Below are positions 8,488 through 17,640 of a DNA stretch of 32,906 bases, in pieces. Origin of the DNA: Actinomycetes bacterium. GTDB lineage: Bacteria; Actinomycetota; Thermoleophilia; Gaiellales; Gaiellaceae. Position 1 is the stretch's first letter, and every line of letters begins with the position of its first letter. The notes below the pieces were generated by a model, which was not told where the DNA came from, made no database searches, and saw nothing but the letters and a program-made list of their open reading frames with translations. Position numbers and translations under genes: made by a program. Location of the stretch: positions 1-32,906 of the forward strand of contig JAHEXT010000008.1 in the NCBI GenBank assembly GCA_023251945.1, given 5' to 3'.

Positions 8488-9737
8488 GCCGCGGGCCGAG
8501 AATCGAGCGGCCCCGGGGTACGCACGATGTCGTCCCGGCCGACCAGCCCCTCTGGCGGCGCGTCGTCGTTGAAGCCGAGCGGCTCTGCGCGCTCTCCGGG
8601 TACCTGCCCATCGCCACGCCGGTTTTCGAGGAGACGGCCCTCTTCGAGCGGACGTCGGGTGCCGGCTCCGACGTCGTGCAGAAGGAGATGTACACGTTCC
8701 AGGATCGAGGCGGCCGGTCGCTCACGCTGCGTCCCGAAGGTACGGCACCGATCTGCAGGGCGTACGTCGAGCACGGGATGCACCGAGAGCCCCAGCCGGT
8801 GAAGCTCTACACGGTCGGGCCGATGTACCGGTACTCCGCGCCACAGCGTGGCCGCTTCCGGGAGCACTGGCAGCTCTCGGTCGAGGCCATCGGCTCCGAC
8901 GATCCCGCGGTGGACGCGGAGGTGATCCAGCTCTACCACGCGCTCCTGGAGCGGCTTGGCGTCTCGGAGTTCGAGCTGGCTCTCAACTCGATCGGCTGCC
9001 GCGAGTGCCGGCCTGCATATCTCGAGCTCCTGGACGAGTGGCTCGCGGTGAACCTCGACCGCCTCGACCGGCCGACGCGCGAGAAAGCCGCGGCCAACCC
9101 GCTCCGAGTCTTCGACAACTTCGACGCGAAGCCGGCGCCCGTCCAGGCGGCTCTGCGCGAGGCGCCGACCATCGGGGAGTCGCTGTGCGATGCGTGCAGC
9201 GAGCACTTCGACGCCGTCCAGCGCGACCTCGACGCGTACGGCGTCTCCTACGAGCTCGTCCCGACGCTCGTCCGCGGGCTCGACTACTACACGCGCACGA
9301 CGTGGGAGTTCGCCGGCCCCGAGAAGGGAGCGCAGAGCGCGCTCTCCGGCGGCGGGCGCTACGACGGGCTCATCGAGCAGATCGGCGGTCCGTCCACTCC
9401 GGGAGTGGGGTTCGGCGCCGGAGTCGAGCGGCTCGTGCTCGCGCTCGAGCACGCGAAGGTCTCTGCAAGCCCGCCGTCGGTCGACGTCTTCTTCGCACTC
9501 GCCGCCGGTGCTCCGCACGAGCGTGTGGTCGGGTGGCTGAGAGAGCTCCGCGCACGTGGTGTCGCCTGCGACACGGACTACGCCGGACGCTCGCTCAAGG
9601 GTCAGCTGACGCACGCCGCGCGGCTCGGAGCTGTCGCCACGGTGGTCGTGGGGCCCGACGGCGCGTCGATCCGACGGGCCGGACGGGCGGATGAGGACGT
9701 CCTCCTCGACGACGTGCTAGAGCGGGTGTCGCCATGA
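8484..9737 (+). CDS. hisS: Histidyl-tRNA synthetase
   Basis: 417 residues, GTG start overlapping the upstream stop. Class II synthetase charging tRNA-His. Begins RGPRIERPRGTHDVVPAD, the usual N-terminal signature. Motif 2 region is YTVGPMYRYSAPQRGRFREH; the histidine-specific motif GLDYYTRTTWEF lies near residue 265; motif 3 is GVGFGAGVERLVLAL. The last 90 or so residues form the anticodon-binding domain. Length is typical (about 420). Its stop overlaps the aspS ATG (ATGA, 9734-9737), so the two synthetases are translationally coupled. Confidence 0.97.
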   Translation: MSRGPRIERPRGTHDVVPADQPLWRRVVVEAERLCALSGYLPIATPVFEETALFERTSGAGSDVVQKEMYTFQDRGGRSLTLRPEGTAPICRAYVEHGMHREPQPVKLYTVGPMYRYSAPQRGRFREHWQLSVEAIGSDDPAVDAEVIQLYHALLERLGVSEFELALNSIGCRECRPAYLELLDEWLAVNLDRLDRPTREKAAANPLRVFDNFDAKPAPVQAALREAPTIGESLCDACSEHFDAVQRDLDAYGVSYELVPTLVRGLDYYTRTTWEFAGPEKGAQSALSGGGRYDGLIEQIGGPSTPGVGFGAGVERLVLALEHAKVSASPPSVDVFFALAAGAPHERVVGWLRELRARGVACDTDYAGRSLKGQLTHAARLGAVATVVVGPDGASIRRAGRADEDVLLDDVLERVSP

Positions 9738-11473
9738 CCTGGCGCGACCTCATGTGCGGCGAGCCGCGCACCGAGCATGTCGGGCAGACGCTCGCGCTCG
9801 CAGGCTGGGCGGCGCGGCGTCGAGACCACGGCGGGCTCGTCTTCGTCGACCTCCGTGACCGCACGGGACTGATGCAGCTCGTGATCAACCCGGAGCGCTC
9901 TCCCGCAGCGGCCGAGCTCGCGAAGGAGATCCGGAACGAGTTCGTGCTCCAGGCAACCGGAGACGTCGTCGCCCGCTCTCCCGAGACCGTGAACCCGAAG
10001 ATGGCCACGGGGGAGGTCGAGCTTCACGTCGACGAGCTCACGATCATCTCACGCTCGACACCGCTCCCGTTCCAGCTCGACGAGGAGGGCGTGGACGAGA
10101 CGCTGCGCCTGCGCTACCGCTGGCTCGACCTTCGCAGCGAGCGCATGCAGCGCAACCTGCGCCTGTCGGCCATCGCGGTCTCGGCGATCCGGCGGCGCAT
10201 GGAGGAGCTCGGGTTCATCGATCTCTGGACGCCGAGCCTGACCAGAGCCACGCCGGAAGGGGCGCGCGACTTCCTCGTGCCGGTACGTCTGCAGCCGGGA
10301 ACGTTCTTTGCACTTCCTCAGTCGCCGCAGCTTTTCAAGCAGCTGTTCATGATCGCCGGCTTCGACCGCTACTACCAGATCGCGACGTGCTTCCGCGACG
10401 AGGATCTGCGGGCAGACCGCCAGTTCGAATTCCGTCAACTCGATGTCGAGATGGCGTTTGCCCAGCGCGAGGACGTGCTGGATGTGCTGGAAGAGGCTGT
10501 ACGCGCTGCCTTCGAGGCGCTCGATCGCGAGCCTCCGCCAGCACCGTTCGCGCGCGTGCCGTGGAGTGATGTCATGGCGCGCTACGGCTCCGACAAGCCC
10601 GATCTCCGCTTCGGGCTCGAGATCCGGGAGGCGACCGCCGTCACGCGGGACTCGGAGTTCGGCGTGTTCGCGAACGCGCCCTGCGTGCGATTCCTTGTCG
10701 CGCCCAAGGCGTTCTCACGTGCGGAGCTCACGCGCCTCGAGGAGCTTGCCAGGGAGTGGGGGGCGAAGGGGCTGGCGTACCTGATCGTCGACGAATCCGG
10801 CGAGGTGCGCTCGCCGATCGCCAAGTTCTTGTCGGATCGAGAGCTCGCGGCGTTCCGTGCCGAGCCCGGTTCGACCGTCCTCTTCGGCGCCGCCGAACCC
10901 GGTGCGGTGGCGCGTGTGCTCGGCCTGCTACGCCTGCACCTCGGCCGAGAGCTCGAGCTCATCGACGAGGATCGTGACGAGTTTCTCTGGGTCGTCGACT
11001 TCCCGCTGTTCGAGCTGGACGAGGAGACGGGTGGGTGGACGTTCAGCCACCATCCGTTCACGGGGGTCGCGCCGGGGCACGAGGAGCTGATCGAGAGCGA
11101 CCCGGGGGCGGCCCTGAGCCAGGCTTACGATCTCGTCTGGAACGGCTGGGAGCTCGGGTCCGGCTCGATCAGGATCCATCGCCAGGACGTGCAGCAGCGT
11201 GTCTTCCGCGCGCTCGGGCTGACCGAGCAAGCTGCGAAGGAGAAGTTCGGGTTCCTGCTCGAGGCGCTGGAGATGGGACCTCCCCCACACGGAGGGTTTG
11301 CGCTGGGCCTCGACCGCTTCATCGCGCTGCTCGCTGCAGAACCCAACATCCGCGAGGTGACGGCGTTTCCGAAGCTCTCGAGCGGCTCCGACCCGCTGAC
11401 CGGGGCTCCGGCGAGGGTTCCGGCGGAGCAGCTCGAGGAGCTCGGGATCCGGCTCCTCGAGGAACCCTCCTAG
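9734..11473 (+). CDS. aspS: Aspartyl-tRNA synthetase (bacterial type)
   Basis: 579 residues. Class IIb synthetase with an N-terminal OB-fold anticodon-binding domain (about 1-105), a catalytic core with motif 2 FRDEDLRADRQFEFRQLDVEM, an inserted GAD domain (about 280-420) typical of bacterial AspRS, and motif 3 GFALGLDRFIALLA near the C-terminus. The sequence does not by itself say whether the enzyme is discriminating or also charges tRNA-Asn. The TAG stop (11471-11473) overlaps the stop codon of the convergent gene within a CTAG palindrome. Confidence 0.97.
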   Translation: MTWRDLMCGEPRTEHVGQTLALAGWAARRRDHGGLVFVDLRDRTGLMQLVINPERSPAAAELAKEIRNEFVLQATGDVVARSPETVNPKMATGEVELHVDELTIISRSTPLPFQLDEEGVDETLRLRYRWLDLRSERMQRNLRLSAIAVSAIRRRMEELGFIDLWTPSLTRATPEGARDFLVPVRLQPGTFFALPQSPQLFKQLFMIAGFDRYYQIATCFRDEDLRADRQFEFRQLDVEMAFAQREDVLDVLEEAVRAAFEALDREPPPAPFARVPWSDVMARYGSDKPDLRFGLEIREATAVTRDSEFGVFANAPCVRFLVAPKAFSRAELTRLEELAREWGAKGLAYLIVDESGEVRSPIAKFLSDRELAAFRAEPGSTVLFGAAEPGAVARVLGLLRLHLGRELELIDEDRDEFLWVVDFPLFELDEETGGWTFSHHPFTGVAPGHEELIESDPGAALSQAYDLVWNGWELGSGSIRIHRQDVQQRVFRALGLTEQAAKEKFGFLLEALEMGPPPHGGFALGLDRFIALLAAEPNIREVTAFPKLSSGSDPLTGAPARVPAEQLEELGIRLLEEPS

Positions 11474-14400
11474 GCTGAGGGGCCCGGCGTTCCGCGCTCG
11501 GCGAGAGCGCTTCGAAGCTTGTCGGCGGATACGACGTTGCCCTTGCGCTCGAAGAGTTCGAGCGCCCGCTCCAGGAGCGAGACGGCCTCGGCTTCGCGGC
11601 CGGCGCTCCGAACGATCTCCGCGAGAGCGACGAGGACGCGGCCCTGCCGGTTGAGGTCATCCGTCCGCTCCACGGTGCGTACGGCATCGCGGGCGAGGGC
11701 CTCTGCGGACTCGAGCTCACCCTGTCCGGCGAGGCTCGCCGCTCGGACGATCTGCCACGAGATCTGAGCCGCAACGTCCTGCGGACGAGCGAGCTCCTCG
11801 GTCACCCGGGTGAGCCGCTCGGCCTCCTCGTACCGCCCCTGCGCGCAGACGGCGGACGCCAGCTCGGAGGCGACCGTCGCGAGCAGCCCTCGCTCACGCA
11901 TTGCCCCGAGCGCCTCGGAGCCGCGCCGCAGCTCGCGCTCGGCAGCCGCAGGGTCGTCCGCGAGCATCTCGATGTCGCCGGCGAGGAGCGAGAACCCGGC
12001 GACCCAGACGCGGAACCCGAGCTCGTCCGAGATCGCTCTGCCCTGGGCGAGGAGGCGGCGCGCCTCTTCGAAGTCCCCCGCCAGCGCATGGAGACCCGCA
12101 AGGCAGACGAGCGCCGTCGTCTGCACGACCCTGGAGCTCTGGGCGCGCTCCAAGAGCTCCTCGGCCCGGGCCATCGCCTCCGTGACAGGCATGGGCCCGT
12201 AGTAGAAGGCCATCGGCATCCGCATGAGCGCTCCCGCCGCCTCGCGGGCGTCGCCGGCCCGTTGGGCGTGCTCGAGCGCACGCTCGAGCGCCTGTGCCTG
12301 CTCGCTCCACCGATTCGCCATCCACTGGACGTCGGCGATCCGCCGCCAGGCCTTGGCGAGGCCGAGCTCGTCGCCGAGCTCGTCGAGCTCAGGAAGGGCC
12401 TGCTCGACGATCCGGCGCAGCTCCTCGACGCCCTCGGGATCCCTGAGAGCGCGCAGGAACACCCGCTCCAGTACGGCGTGAAGCTCGAGGCGGCGGTTGC
12501 CCGACGTGGCGCCCGCCTCGATGGCCTCGGTCAGAACGGCGTCGGCCTCGACGAGCTCTCCCGCGAGGACGAGCGAAGACCCCAGCGCCCCGAGAAGATC
12601 CGCTCGAGCGGAAACGTCGCCCGGGAGGAGCGCGGCGGCGCGGCGCAGGAGCTTGGCGGCCGCGGTGGCGTCGCCCCGGGCGAGCGCACGCCGGCCGGGA
12701 GCCGCAAGCCGCTCCGCCGCCATGCCGGCTAGCCTTCGCGCATGCTCGTCCACCGGGCCGAGCTCGGCCCGGTAGCGGAATGCCTGCTCCAGGTGGTAGC
12801 CGAGGATCTCCTCGACCTCGACGACGCCGGTGCCCGCCGTTTCGTCGATCAGCCGAGCGAAGCGCTCGTGCAGGTCGGAGCGAGCCTGCTTCGGGATTGC
12901 GCCATACGCGGCGTCGCGGATCAGGAGGTGGTGGAACCGGTACCCGTCCTGGCCCGGAACGAGCGAGCGGTCGGGGCCGATGAGCTCCTTGCGTACCAGG
13001 AGTTGCAGGCACTCCACGACCTTGCCTCTAGCGCCCTCGTCGAGCAGCCCCTCTACAGCGGCCGTCCAGAAGCGCTTGCCGATGACGGCCGCCCGCTCGA
13101 TGACCGCGCGCTCCTCCGCGCTCAGGCGGTCGAGCCGGGCGGCGAGCAGGGCCTGGATCGTGGGTGGGACCTCGACCTCGGCCACTGAGCCTCCCTCGGC
13201 GACCATGGCGACCATCTGCTCGACGAAGAGGGGGTTGCCGTCGGCGGCCTCGGCGATCTTCGTGCGCGCGGCCACGGGGAGTGCGACCGCGCCCTGCAGA
13301 TGGTCGATGAGGACCCCCGACTCCGTGTCCGTCAGCGGCCTGAGGAGAACAGACGTCGAGCCGAGGTTGCCTCCGGCCCACGAGGGTCGTATCTCGAGCA
13401 GCTCTGGACGGGACAGGCACAGGAGGAAGATGGGTGCGTCGTGCGACCACTCGGCGACGTGCTCGACCAGGTCCAGGAAGGTCGGCTCCCCCCAGTGAAC
13501 GTCCTCGAGCACGACAACGAGAGGGCGCTCCTGGGCAAGCACCTCGAACAGCTTGCGGACGGCCCAAAACGTCTCCTCGGCAGACGCGGCCTCGTGAGAA
13601 CGGCCGAGCGCAACGGCGATCCGCTCGGCGATGGCGCCGGCCGCCTCCTCGCCCGCGACGAGGCGCGCGATCGCCGGCCGGGGGTCCTCGTCCTCACCCA
13701 CGAGCTCGCGGACGATCTCGAAGAGCGGCCAAAACGTGATTCCGTCCCCGTACGGAAGGCAGCGGCCGGTGAGGACGCGGGCGACGTCCTCCGGGAGCGA
13801 CGCACCCAGCTCCGACGCCAGCCGCGACTTCCCGATCCCGGCGGGTCCGAGCACCGTGAACAGGTACGCCGTCCGCTCCTGCACGGTGTGCTCGAACGCC
13901 TCCCGCACCTGCGTCAGCTCAGCTTGGCGTCCCACGAGGGGGGAGTCCAGCCTGCGCGCGAACGCCGGCGCCTCGGCGAGCACCTCGAGCAGGCGCCACG
14001 AGAGGACGCCGTCCTCCTTGCCCTTGAGGGAGATGGGCCCGATCAGCTCGACTCTGACGGCGTTGTGCACGAGACGCCGTGTCGCCTCGCCGATGATGAT
14101 CTCGCCGGGCGCCGCGGCCTGCTCGAGACGGGCGGCGACGTTCACCGTGTCGCCGGTGACGAGCGTGTGCCCGTCCGCCGGGTCGCCCGCCACCACCTCG
14201 CCTGTGTTGACTCCCATGCGGAGCCGGAGCTGCACGCCCCGCTCCCGCTCGAGCTCGCGGTTCAGCACCTCGACGGCGTCACGCAGCTCGATGACTGCTC
14301 GGACCGCACGCAGCGCGTCGTCCTCGTGAACGGAGGGGATCCCGAACACGGCCATGACGGCGTCGCCGATGAACTTCTCGACGGTTCCCCCGTGCCGCTC

Positions 14401-14601
14401 GAGGGCCCGAGAGGCGGTCTCGAAGTAGCGCGACATGACGCGGCGGACGGCCTCGGGATCGATTTCCGCGCCGAGCTTCGTCGACTCCGCGACGTCCGAG
14501 AAGACGACGGTTACGGTTTTTCGCGCTTCAGCCGGAGTCGATCTCGCTCCTGGCAAGTGACCCTCCGCACCGGAGGCCCCCACCTCGTCGGATTCTGACA
14601 C
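11470..14601 (-). CDS. Class III adenylate/guanylate cyclase fused to AAA-type ATPase and TPR region
   Basis: About 1043 residues from GTG 14601 (an in-frame GTG at 14637 would add 12). Residues 29-160 form a class III cyclase domain with metal ligands Asp36 (VVFSDVAES) and Asp80 (KFIGD), purine-selecting Lys76 and Asp151, and transition-state Asn154 and Arg158 (TVNVAARL). All expected catalytic residues are present, so activity and ATP preference are plausible. A STAND/AAA-like ATPase follows, with Walker A GPAGIGKS at 252-259 and Walker B VVVLEDVHW. The C-terminal half is helical and rich in Leu-Ala-Glu repeats, resembling tetratricopeptide repeats. No DNA-binding or membrane segment is seen. 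It probably senses a ligand or partner and signals through cAMP. I chose 14601 because a TAGACT element lies just upstream of it and downstream of 14637. Confidence 0.88.
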   Translation of the reverse strand: MSESDEVGASGAEGHLPGARSTPAEARKTVTVVFSDVAESTKLGAEIDPEAVRRVMSRYFETASRALERHGGTVEKFIGDAVMAVFGIPSVHEDDALRAVRAVIELRDAVEVLNRELERERGVQLRLRMGVNTGEVVAGDPADGHTLVTGDTVNVAARLEQAAAPGEIIIGEATRRLVHNAVRVELIGPISLKGKEDGVLSWRLLEVLAEAPAFARRLDSPLVGRQAELTQVREAFEHTVQERTAYLFTVLGPAGIGKSRLASELGASLPEDVARVLTGRCLPYGDGITFWPLFEIVRELVGEDEDPRPAIARLVAGEEAAGAIAERIAVALGRSHEAASAEETFWAVRKLFEVLAQERPLVVVLEDVHWGEPTFLDLVEHVAEWSHDAPIFLLCLSRPELLEIRPSWAGGNLGSTSVLLRPLTDTESGVLIDHLQGAVALPVAARTKIAEAADGNPLFVEQMVAMVAEGGSVAEVEVPPTIQALLAARLDRLSAEERAVIERAAVIGKRFWTAAVEGLLDEGARGKVVECLQLLVRKELIGPDRSLVPGQDGYRFHHLLIRDAAYGAIPKQARSDLHERFARLIDETAGTGVVEVEEILGYHLEQAFRYRAELGPVDEHARRLAGMAAERLAAPGRRALARGDATAAAKLLRRAAALLPGDVSARADLLGALGSSLVLAGELVEADAVLTEAIEAGATSGNRRLELHAVLERVFLRALRDPEGVEELRRIVEQALPELDELGDELGLAKAWRRIADVQWMANRWSEQAQALERALEHAQRAGDAREAAGALMRMPMAFYYGPMPVTEAMARAEELLERAQSSRVVQTTALVCLAGLHALAGDFEEARRLLAQGRAISDELGFRVWVAGFSLLAGDIEMLADDPAAAERELRRGSEALGAMRERGLLATVASELASAVCAQGRYEEAERLTRVTEELARPQDVAAQISWQIVRAASLAGQGELESAEALARDAVRTVERTDDLNRQGRVLVALAEIVRSAGREAEAVSLLERALELFERKGNVVSADKLRSALAERGTPGPSA

Positions 14602-14615
14602 GTTCGTTGGAGACG

Positions 14616-14621
14616 AGTCTA
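14616..14621 (-). promoter_or_regulatory. -10 element TAGACT for the cyclase-ATPase gene
   Basis: On the minus strand TAGACT lies 14 nt before GTG 14601, giving a predicted 5' leader of about 7 nt. It sits in the 54 bp gap after the MBL-fold gene and argues against the alternative start at 14637. Confidence 0.35.
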
Positions 14622-14655
14622 CGGAGGCCGGCCACACGCGCGCACTTGCCGGGGT

Positions 14656-15348
14656 TCAGAGGAGGCTGTCCACACGCTCTGCCGCGCGCTCCGTGATCGG
14701 ATCGCCGTGCCCGACGCCGACGGCCGCGGGGTGCAGAGCGGCCATGAGGCGGAGCGACTCCCGCCGCTGGCGTTCGTTGAGCGTGAAGGAATCCCAGCCG
14801 GCGGCGAACTCGGGCCACGTCGTGATCGCGTCGCCCGAGAGCAGCACCTTGTGCTTCTCAGCCCAGAACGCGAGGTGGCCGGGCGTGTGGCCAGGCGTGT
14901 GGAGCACCCTCAGGCCGCCTTCCTCGTGCTCGTGCGTCAGGACGCCGTCCACCGGGCACGGCGGATGATCCCCGAGCCCCAGCGCGAGACCGATCTGGAA
15001 GGGGTAGTACGCACGGAGCGGACGCTTCGGCACGATGGAAACCCGCTGCGCCTTGCGGTCTCCCGAGACGATGTCCGCCTCCCACTCGTGCGAGCAGACC
15101 TTCGCACCGGTGAGCTGTCTCAGCTCGGCGACGCCGCAGAGGTGGGAGAAGTGCGCGTGCGTCAGCCAGATCCGCTTCAGGTCCGAGAGCGAGCGGCCCA
15201 TGTGTCGGATCTCCGCCAGGATGGCGTGGGGGTGCGTGTCGCCGAGAGTGTCCACGAGCGTCAGGTCCTTGCCGTCAGCGACGAGGAACGCCCGCACGTA
15301 GCCGCGCGTCCGGTCTCCGATACTGACGATCCCCGGCGCAAGATCCAC
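14656..15348 (-). CDS. MBL-fold protein with HxHxSH in place of HxHxDH
   Basis: 230 residues from GTG 15348. An in-frame ATG at 15429 would overlap the divergent gene starting at 15417, so the shorter form is preferred; it also begins at the conserved part (DLAPGIVSIGDR). The fold is clear: VDTLGD, then THAHFSHLCG (63-72), HTPGHTPGHLAFW, LLSGDAI and GVGHGDPI. In the first motif Ser68 replaces the aspartate that normally binds the second metal ion, while the two preceding histidines and the last histidine are kept. The enzyme may use one metal or have a changed reaction. It lies upstream of the cyclase gene on the same strand and may be cotranscribed. Confidence 0.8.
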   Translation of the reverse strand: MDLAPGIVSIGDRTRGYVRAFLVADGKDLTLVDTLGDTHPHAILAEIRHMGRSLSDLKRIWLTHAHFSHLCGVAELRQLTGAKVCSHEWEADIVSGDRKAQRVSIVPKRPLRAYYPFQIGLALGLGDHPPCPVDGVLTHEHEEGGLRVLHTPGHTPGHLAFWAEKHKVLLSGDAITTWPEFAAGWDSFTLNERQRRESLRLMAALHPAAVGVGHGDPITERAAERVDSLL

Positions 15349-15366
15349 GAGAGGAAGTCTCCCAGC

Positions 15367-15396
15367 TTGACGGCCGTCTTGGAAGCGTGTTTTGAT
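15367..15396 (+). promoter_or_regulatory. Promoter for the haem oxygenase gene (TTGACG-18-TTTGAT)
   Basis: -35 TTGACG (15367-15372), 18 nt spacer, -10 TTTGAT (15391-15396). Predicted start near 15403 gives a short leader containing AAGGGAG (15399-15405), a possible ribosome binding site 11 nt before the ATG. Confidence 0.4.
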
Positions 15397-15416
15397 CGAA
15401 GGGAGCTTCGGCCCCC

Positions 15417-17186
15417 ATGGGCGCTTCACGGATCCTCATCGCACTCTCATCGCGACTCGACCGGACGATCGGGTGGGACCGTCTGCCGCGCCCGCTCGGC
15501 CTCCTGACGCTGATCGGGCTCCGCGACCAGCTCCGCGAGCGCAACCTCTACGACACCGGGCTCGTGAAGCCCCCGCCGGCGCAGCCGACCGATCTCATAA
15601 GGCGCACCCTCGACGGCAGCTGGAACGACCTGCACAGGCCCGCGATGGGAAGCCTCGGCACCCGCTTCGGCCGCAACGTGCCGCTCGATCGAGCGTACCC
15701 CGAGCCGGCGCCGGACCTCCTCGACCCAAGCCCGCGTCTCGTGAGCCGTACGCTCCTCGCTCGCGAGCAGTTCATTCCCGCGCCGACGATCAACGTCCTG
15801 GCCGCCGCGTGGATCCAGTTCGAGGTCCACGACTGGGTGAGCCACGACACGGACGCGTCGAGACCGATCCGCGTTCCGCTCGAGAAGGACGACCCCTGGC
15901 CCGAGCCGCCGATGGAGATCGCCCGCACGGTTCAGGATCCGTCCGCGAGCGGCGACGGCGCGCCGCCGCCGTTCTGCACCTCTGACACCCACTGGTGGGA
16001 CGGCTCGCAGGTCTACGGGAACGTGCAGGACTTCCAGGGCGTGGTACGCACCGGCGTGGGCGGCGAGCTGGCATTCGACCAGCAGGGGCTCCCTCCGCCT
16101 GCGCTCGACCCCTTCCTCGACCCCGTGGGCCCTCGCGGGAACTTCTGGCTCGGCCTCGCGCTCCTCCACACGCTGTTCATGCGGGAGCACAACGCGATCT
16201 GCAAGACGCTTCGGGAGAACGAGCCCGGCGACTGGAGCGACGACAAGCTGCACGACACGGCGCGGCTCATCAACGCCGCCGTCATGGCGAAGATCCACAC
16301 GGTCGAGTGGACGCCGGCGATCATCGCTCACCCGACGACCGAATGGGGCATGAACGCCAACTGGTACGGCCTCCTCGGAGAGCGGTTTCGAAAGCGGGTC
16401 GGGCGCGTCGGTCGCAGCGACGTCCTGAGCGGCATCCTGGGCTCGCCGACCGATCACCACGGGGTTCCCTACTCCCTGACGGAGGAGTTCGTCGCCGTCT
16501 ACCGCATGCACCCGCTCATCCCCGACACGTACACGTTCCGGGCCGTCAAGGACGACGGGTTTCTGAGCGAGCGTGATTTCCTCGAGCTCGGGCCGGGGGG
16601 CAAGTGGCGCAAGGCGCTCGGGGAGATCGGGCTCGCCGACGCGCTCTACTCCTTCGGGACCGCCAACCCCGGGGCGATCGCGCTCCACAACTACCCTGCC
16701 TCGCTGCGAGCGTTCAGGCCGGACGCGCAGGGGCCGCTCGTAGACCTCGCGACGATCGACATCCTCCGCGATCGCGAGCGCGGAGTCCCGCGGTACAACG
16801 AGTTCCGGACCCTCATGCACCGCAAGCCCGTCTCGTCGTTCGAAGATCTGACCCGAGACTCCCGGACGGCTGCCGAGCTCCGCGACGTCTACGGTCACGT
16901 CGACCGGCTCGACACGATGGTCGGCCTCTACGCGGAGCCGCGCCCACAGGGGTTCGCCTTCGGCGACACGACGTTTCGCGTCTTCCTCCTCATGGCCTCC
17001 CGGCGGCTGAAGAGCGACCGCTTCTTCACGACCGACTACACGCCCAAGACGTACACGCGAACGGGCCTTCAGTGGATCAACGACGCGACGATGTCGAAGA
17101 TCCTGCTCCGGCACTACCCCGAGCTCGAGCCCGCCCTGCGTGGCGTGGACAACGCCTTCAAGCCCTGGCACCGCGTCAGCGGCTGA
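15417..17186 (+). CDS. Haem fatty-acid oxygenase-like protein (alpha-dioxygenase/cyclooxygenase type)
   Basis: 589 residues, ATG 15417. Member of the animal haem peroxidase superfamily. The distal histidine lies in IQFEVHDWVSHD (His138), which resembles the HDW-x-DH motif of plant alpha-dioxygenases. HTLFMREHNAIC is the classic helix of the superfamily. The proximal haem ligand His365 lies in VYRMHPLIPDTY, with Tyr362 three residues before it, the spacing of the catalytic radical tyrosine in cyclooxygenase and alpha-dioxygenase. This suggests oxygenation of fatty acids more than simple peroxidation. No signal peptide is evident. It stands alone, with its own promoter, convergent with the GNAT gene. 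Substrate unknown. Confidence 0.87.
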   Translation: MGASRILIALSSRLDRTIGWDRLPRPLGLLTLIGLRDQLRERNLYDTGLVKPPPAQPTDLIRRTLDGSWNDLHRPAMGSLGTRFGRNVPLDRAYPEPAPDLLDPSPRLVSRTLLAREQFIPAPTINVLAAAWIQFEVHDWVSHDTDASRPIRVPLEKDDPWPEPPMEIARTVQDPSASGDGAPPPFCTSDTHWWDGSQVYGNVQDFQGVVRTGVGGELAFDQQGLPPPALDPFLDPVGPRGNFWLGLALLHTLFMREHNAICKTLRENEPGDWSDDKLHDTARLINAAVMAKIHTVEWTPAIIAHPTTEWGMNANWYGLLGERFRKRVGRVGRSDVLSGILGSPTDHHGVPYSLTEEFVAVYRMHPLIPDTYTFRAVKDDGFLSERDFLELGPGGKWRKALGEIGLADALYSFGTANPGAIALHNYPASLRAFRPDAQGPLVDLATIDILRDRERGVPRYNEFRTLMHRKPVSSFEDLTRDSRTAAELRDVYGHVDRLDTMVGLYAEPRPQGFAFGDTTFRVFLLMASRRLKSDRFFTTDYTPKTYTRTGLQWINDATMSKILLRHYPELEPALRGVDNAFKPWHRVSG

Positions 17187-17228
17187 GAAGCGGGCGCTGC
17201 TCTCAGGCCGTCGGGACCACCCGCGGAA

Positions 17229-17633
17229 CTACTCGGCGAGTGTGTTCCGGTCGCGGAGCAGCATCCCGACCCCTCGCACCATCCCGAAGCGCTCGTAAAA
17301 GGGCACGAGATCCTCGTCGCAGGCGAGGTCGATCATGTAGTGGCCCTCGAGCAGCTCGAAGAGCCGCCGGACGAGCTCGGTACCGACTCCCCGGCTCTGG
17401 TAGGCGGGCAGCACCTCGAGCAAGGGAATGTACGCGCTGAGGACGCCGTCGCCGTGCGCGCTCACGAACCCCACGATCCGGCCCGACTCCGAGTCGCGCG
17501 CGACGATGACGTAGTCGCTCCCGCGGAGGAGCGCGAGGTGCCGATCCGGCGACGGTGCGATTGGCCAGCCGACGAAGAATCCGACGAGATCCTCAGCGCG
17601 GACACCGGAGACGTCGGTCTCGTACGCGATCAC
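17229..17633 (-). CDS. GNAT-family N-acetyltransferase
   Basis: 134 residues from GTG 17633, chosen because the -10 element TACGGT (17646-17641 on this strand) ends 7 nt upstream. The acetyl-CoA loop is visible as YQSRGVGTELV (pattern Q/R-x-x-G-x-G), preceded by a strand ending IPLLEVLPA and followed by a C-terminal LVPFYERFGM, both typical of the fold. The acceptor is unknown. It is a compact single-domain protein, divergently arranged with the gene at 17674 from a shared 40 bp region. Confidence 0.85.
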   Translation of the reverse strand: MIAYETDVSGVRAEDLVGFFVGWPIAPSPDRHLALLRGSDYVIVARDSESGRIVGFVSAHGDGVLSAYIPLLEVLPAYQSRGVGTELVRRLFELLEGHYMIDLACDEDLVPFYERFGMVRGVGMLLRDRNTLAE

Positions 17634-17640
17634 GCACCGC

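Noticed and set aside
13300-14598. 432-codon plus-strand frame opposite the cyclase-ATPase gene
   Set aside because: Charged low-complexity product antisense to a protein with intact catalytic motifs.
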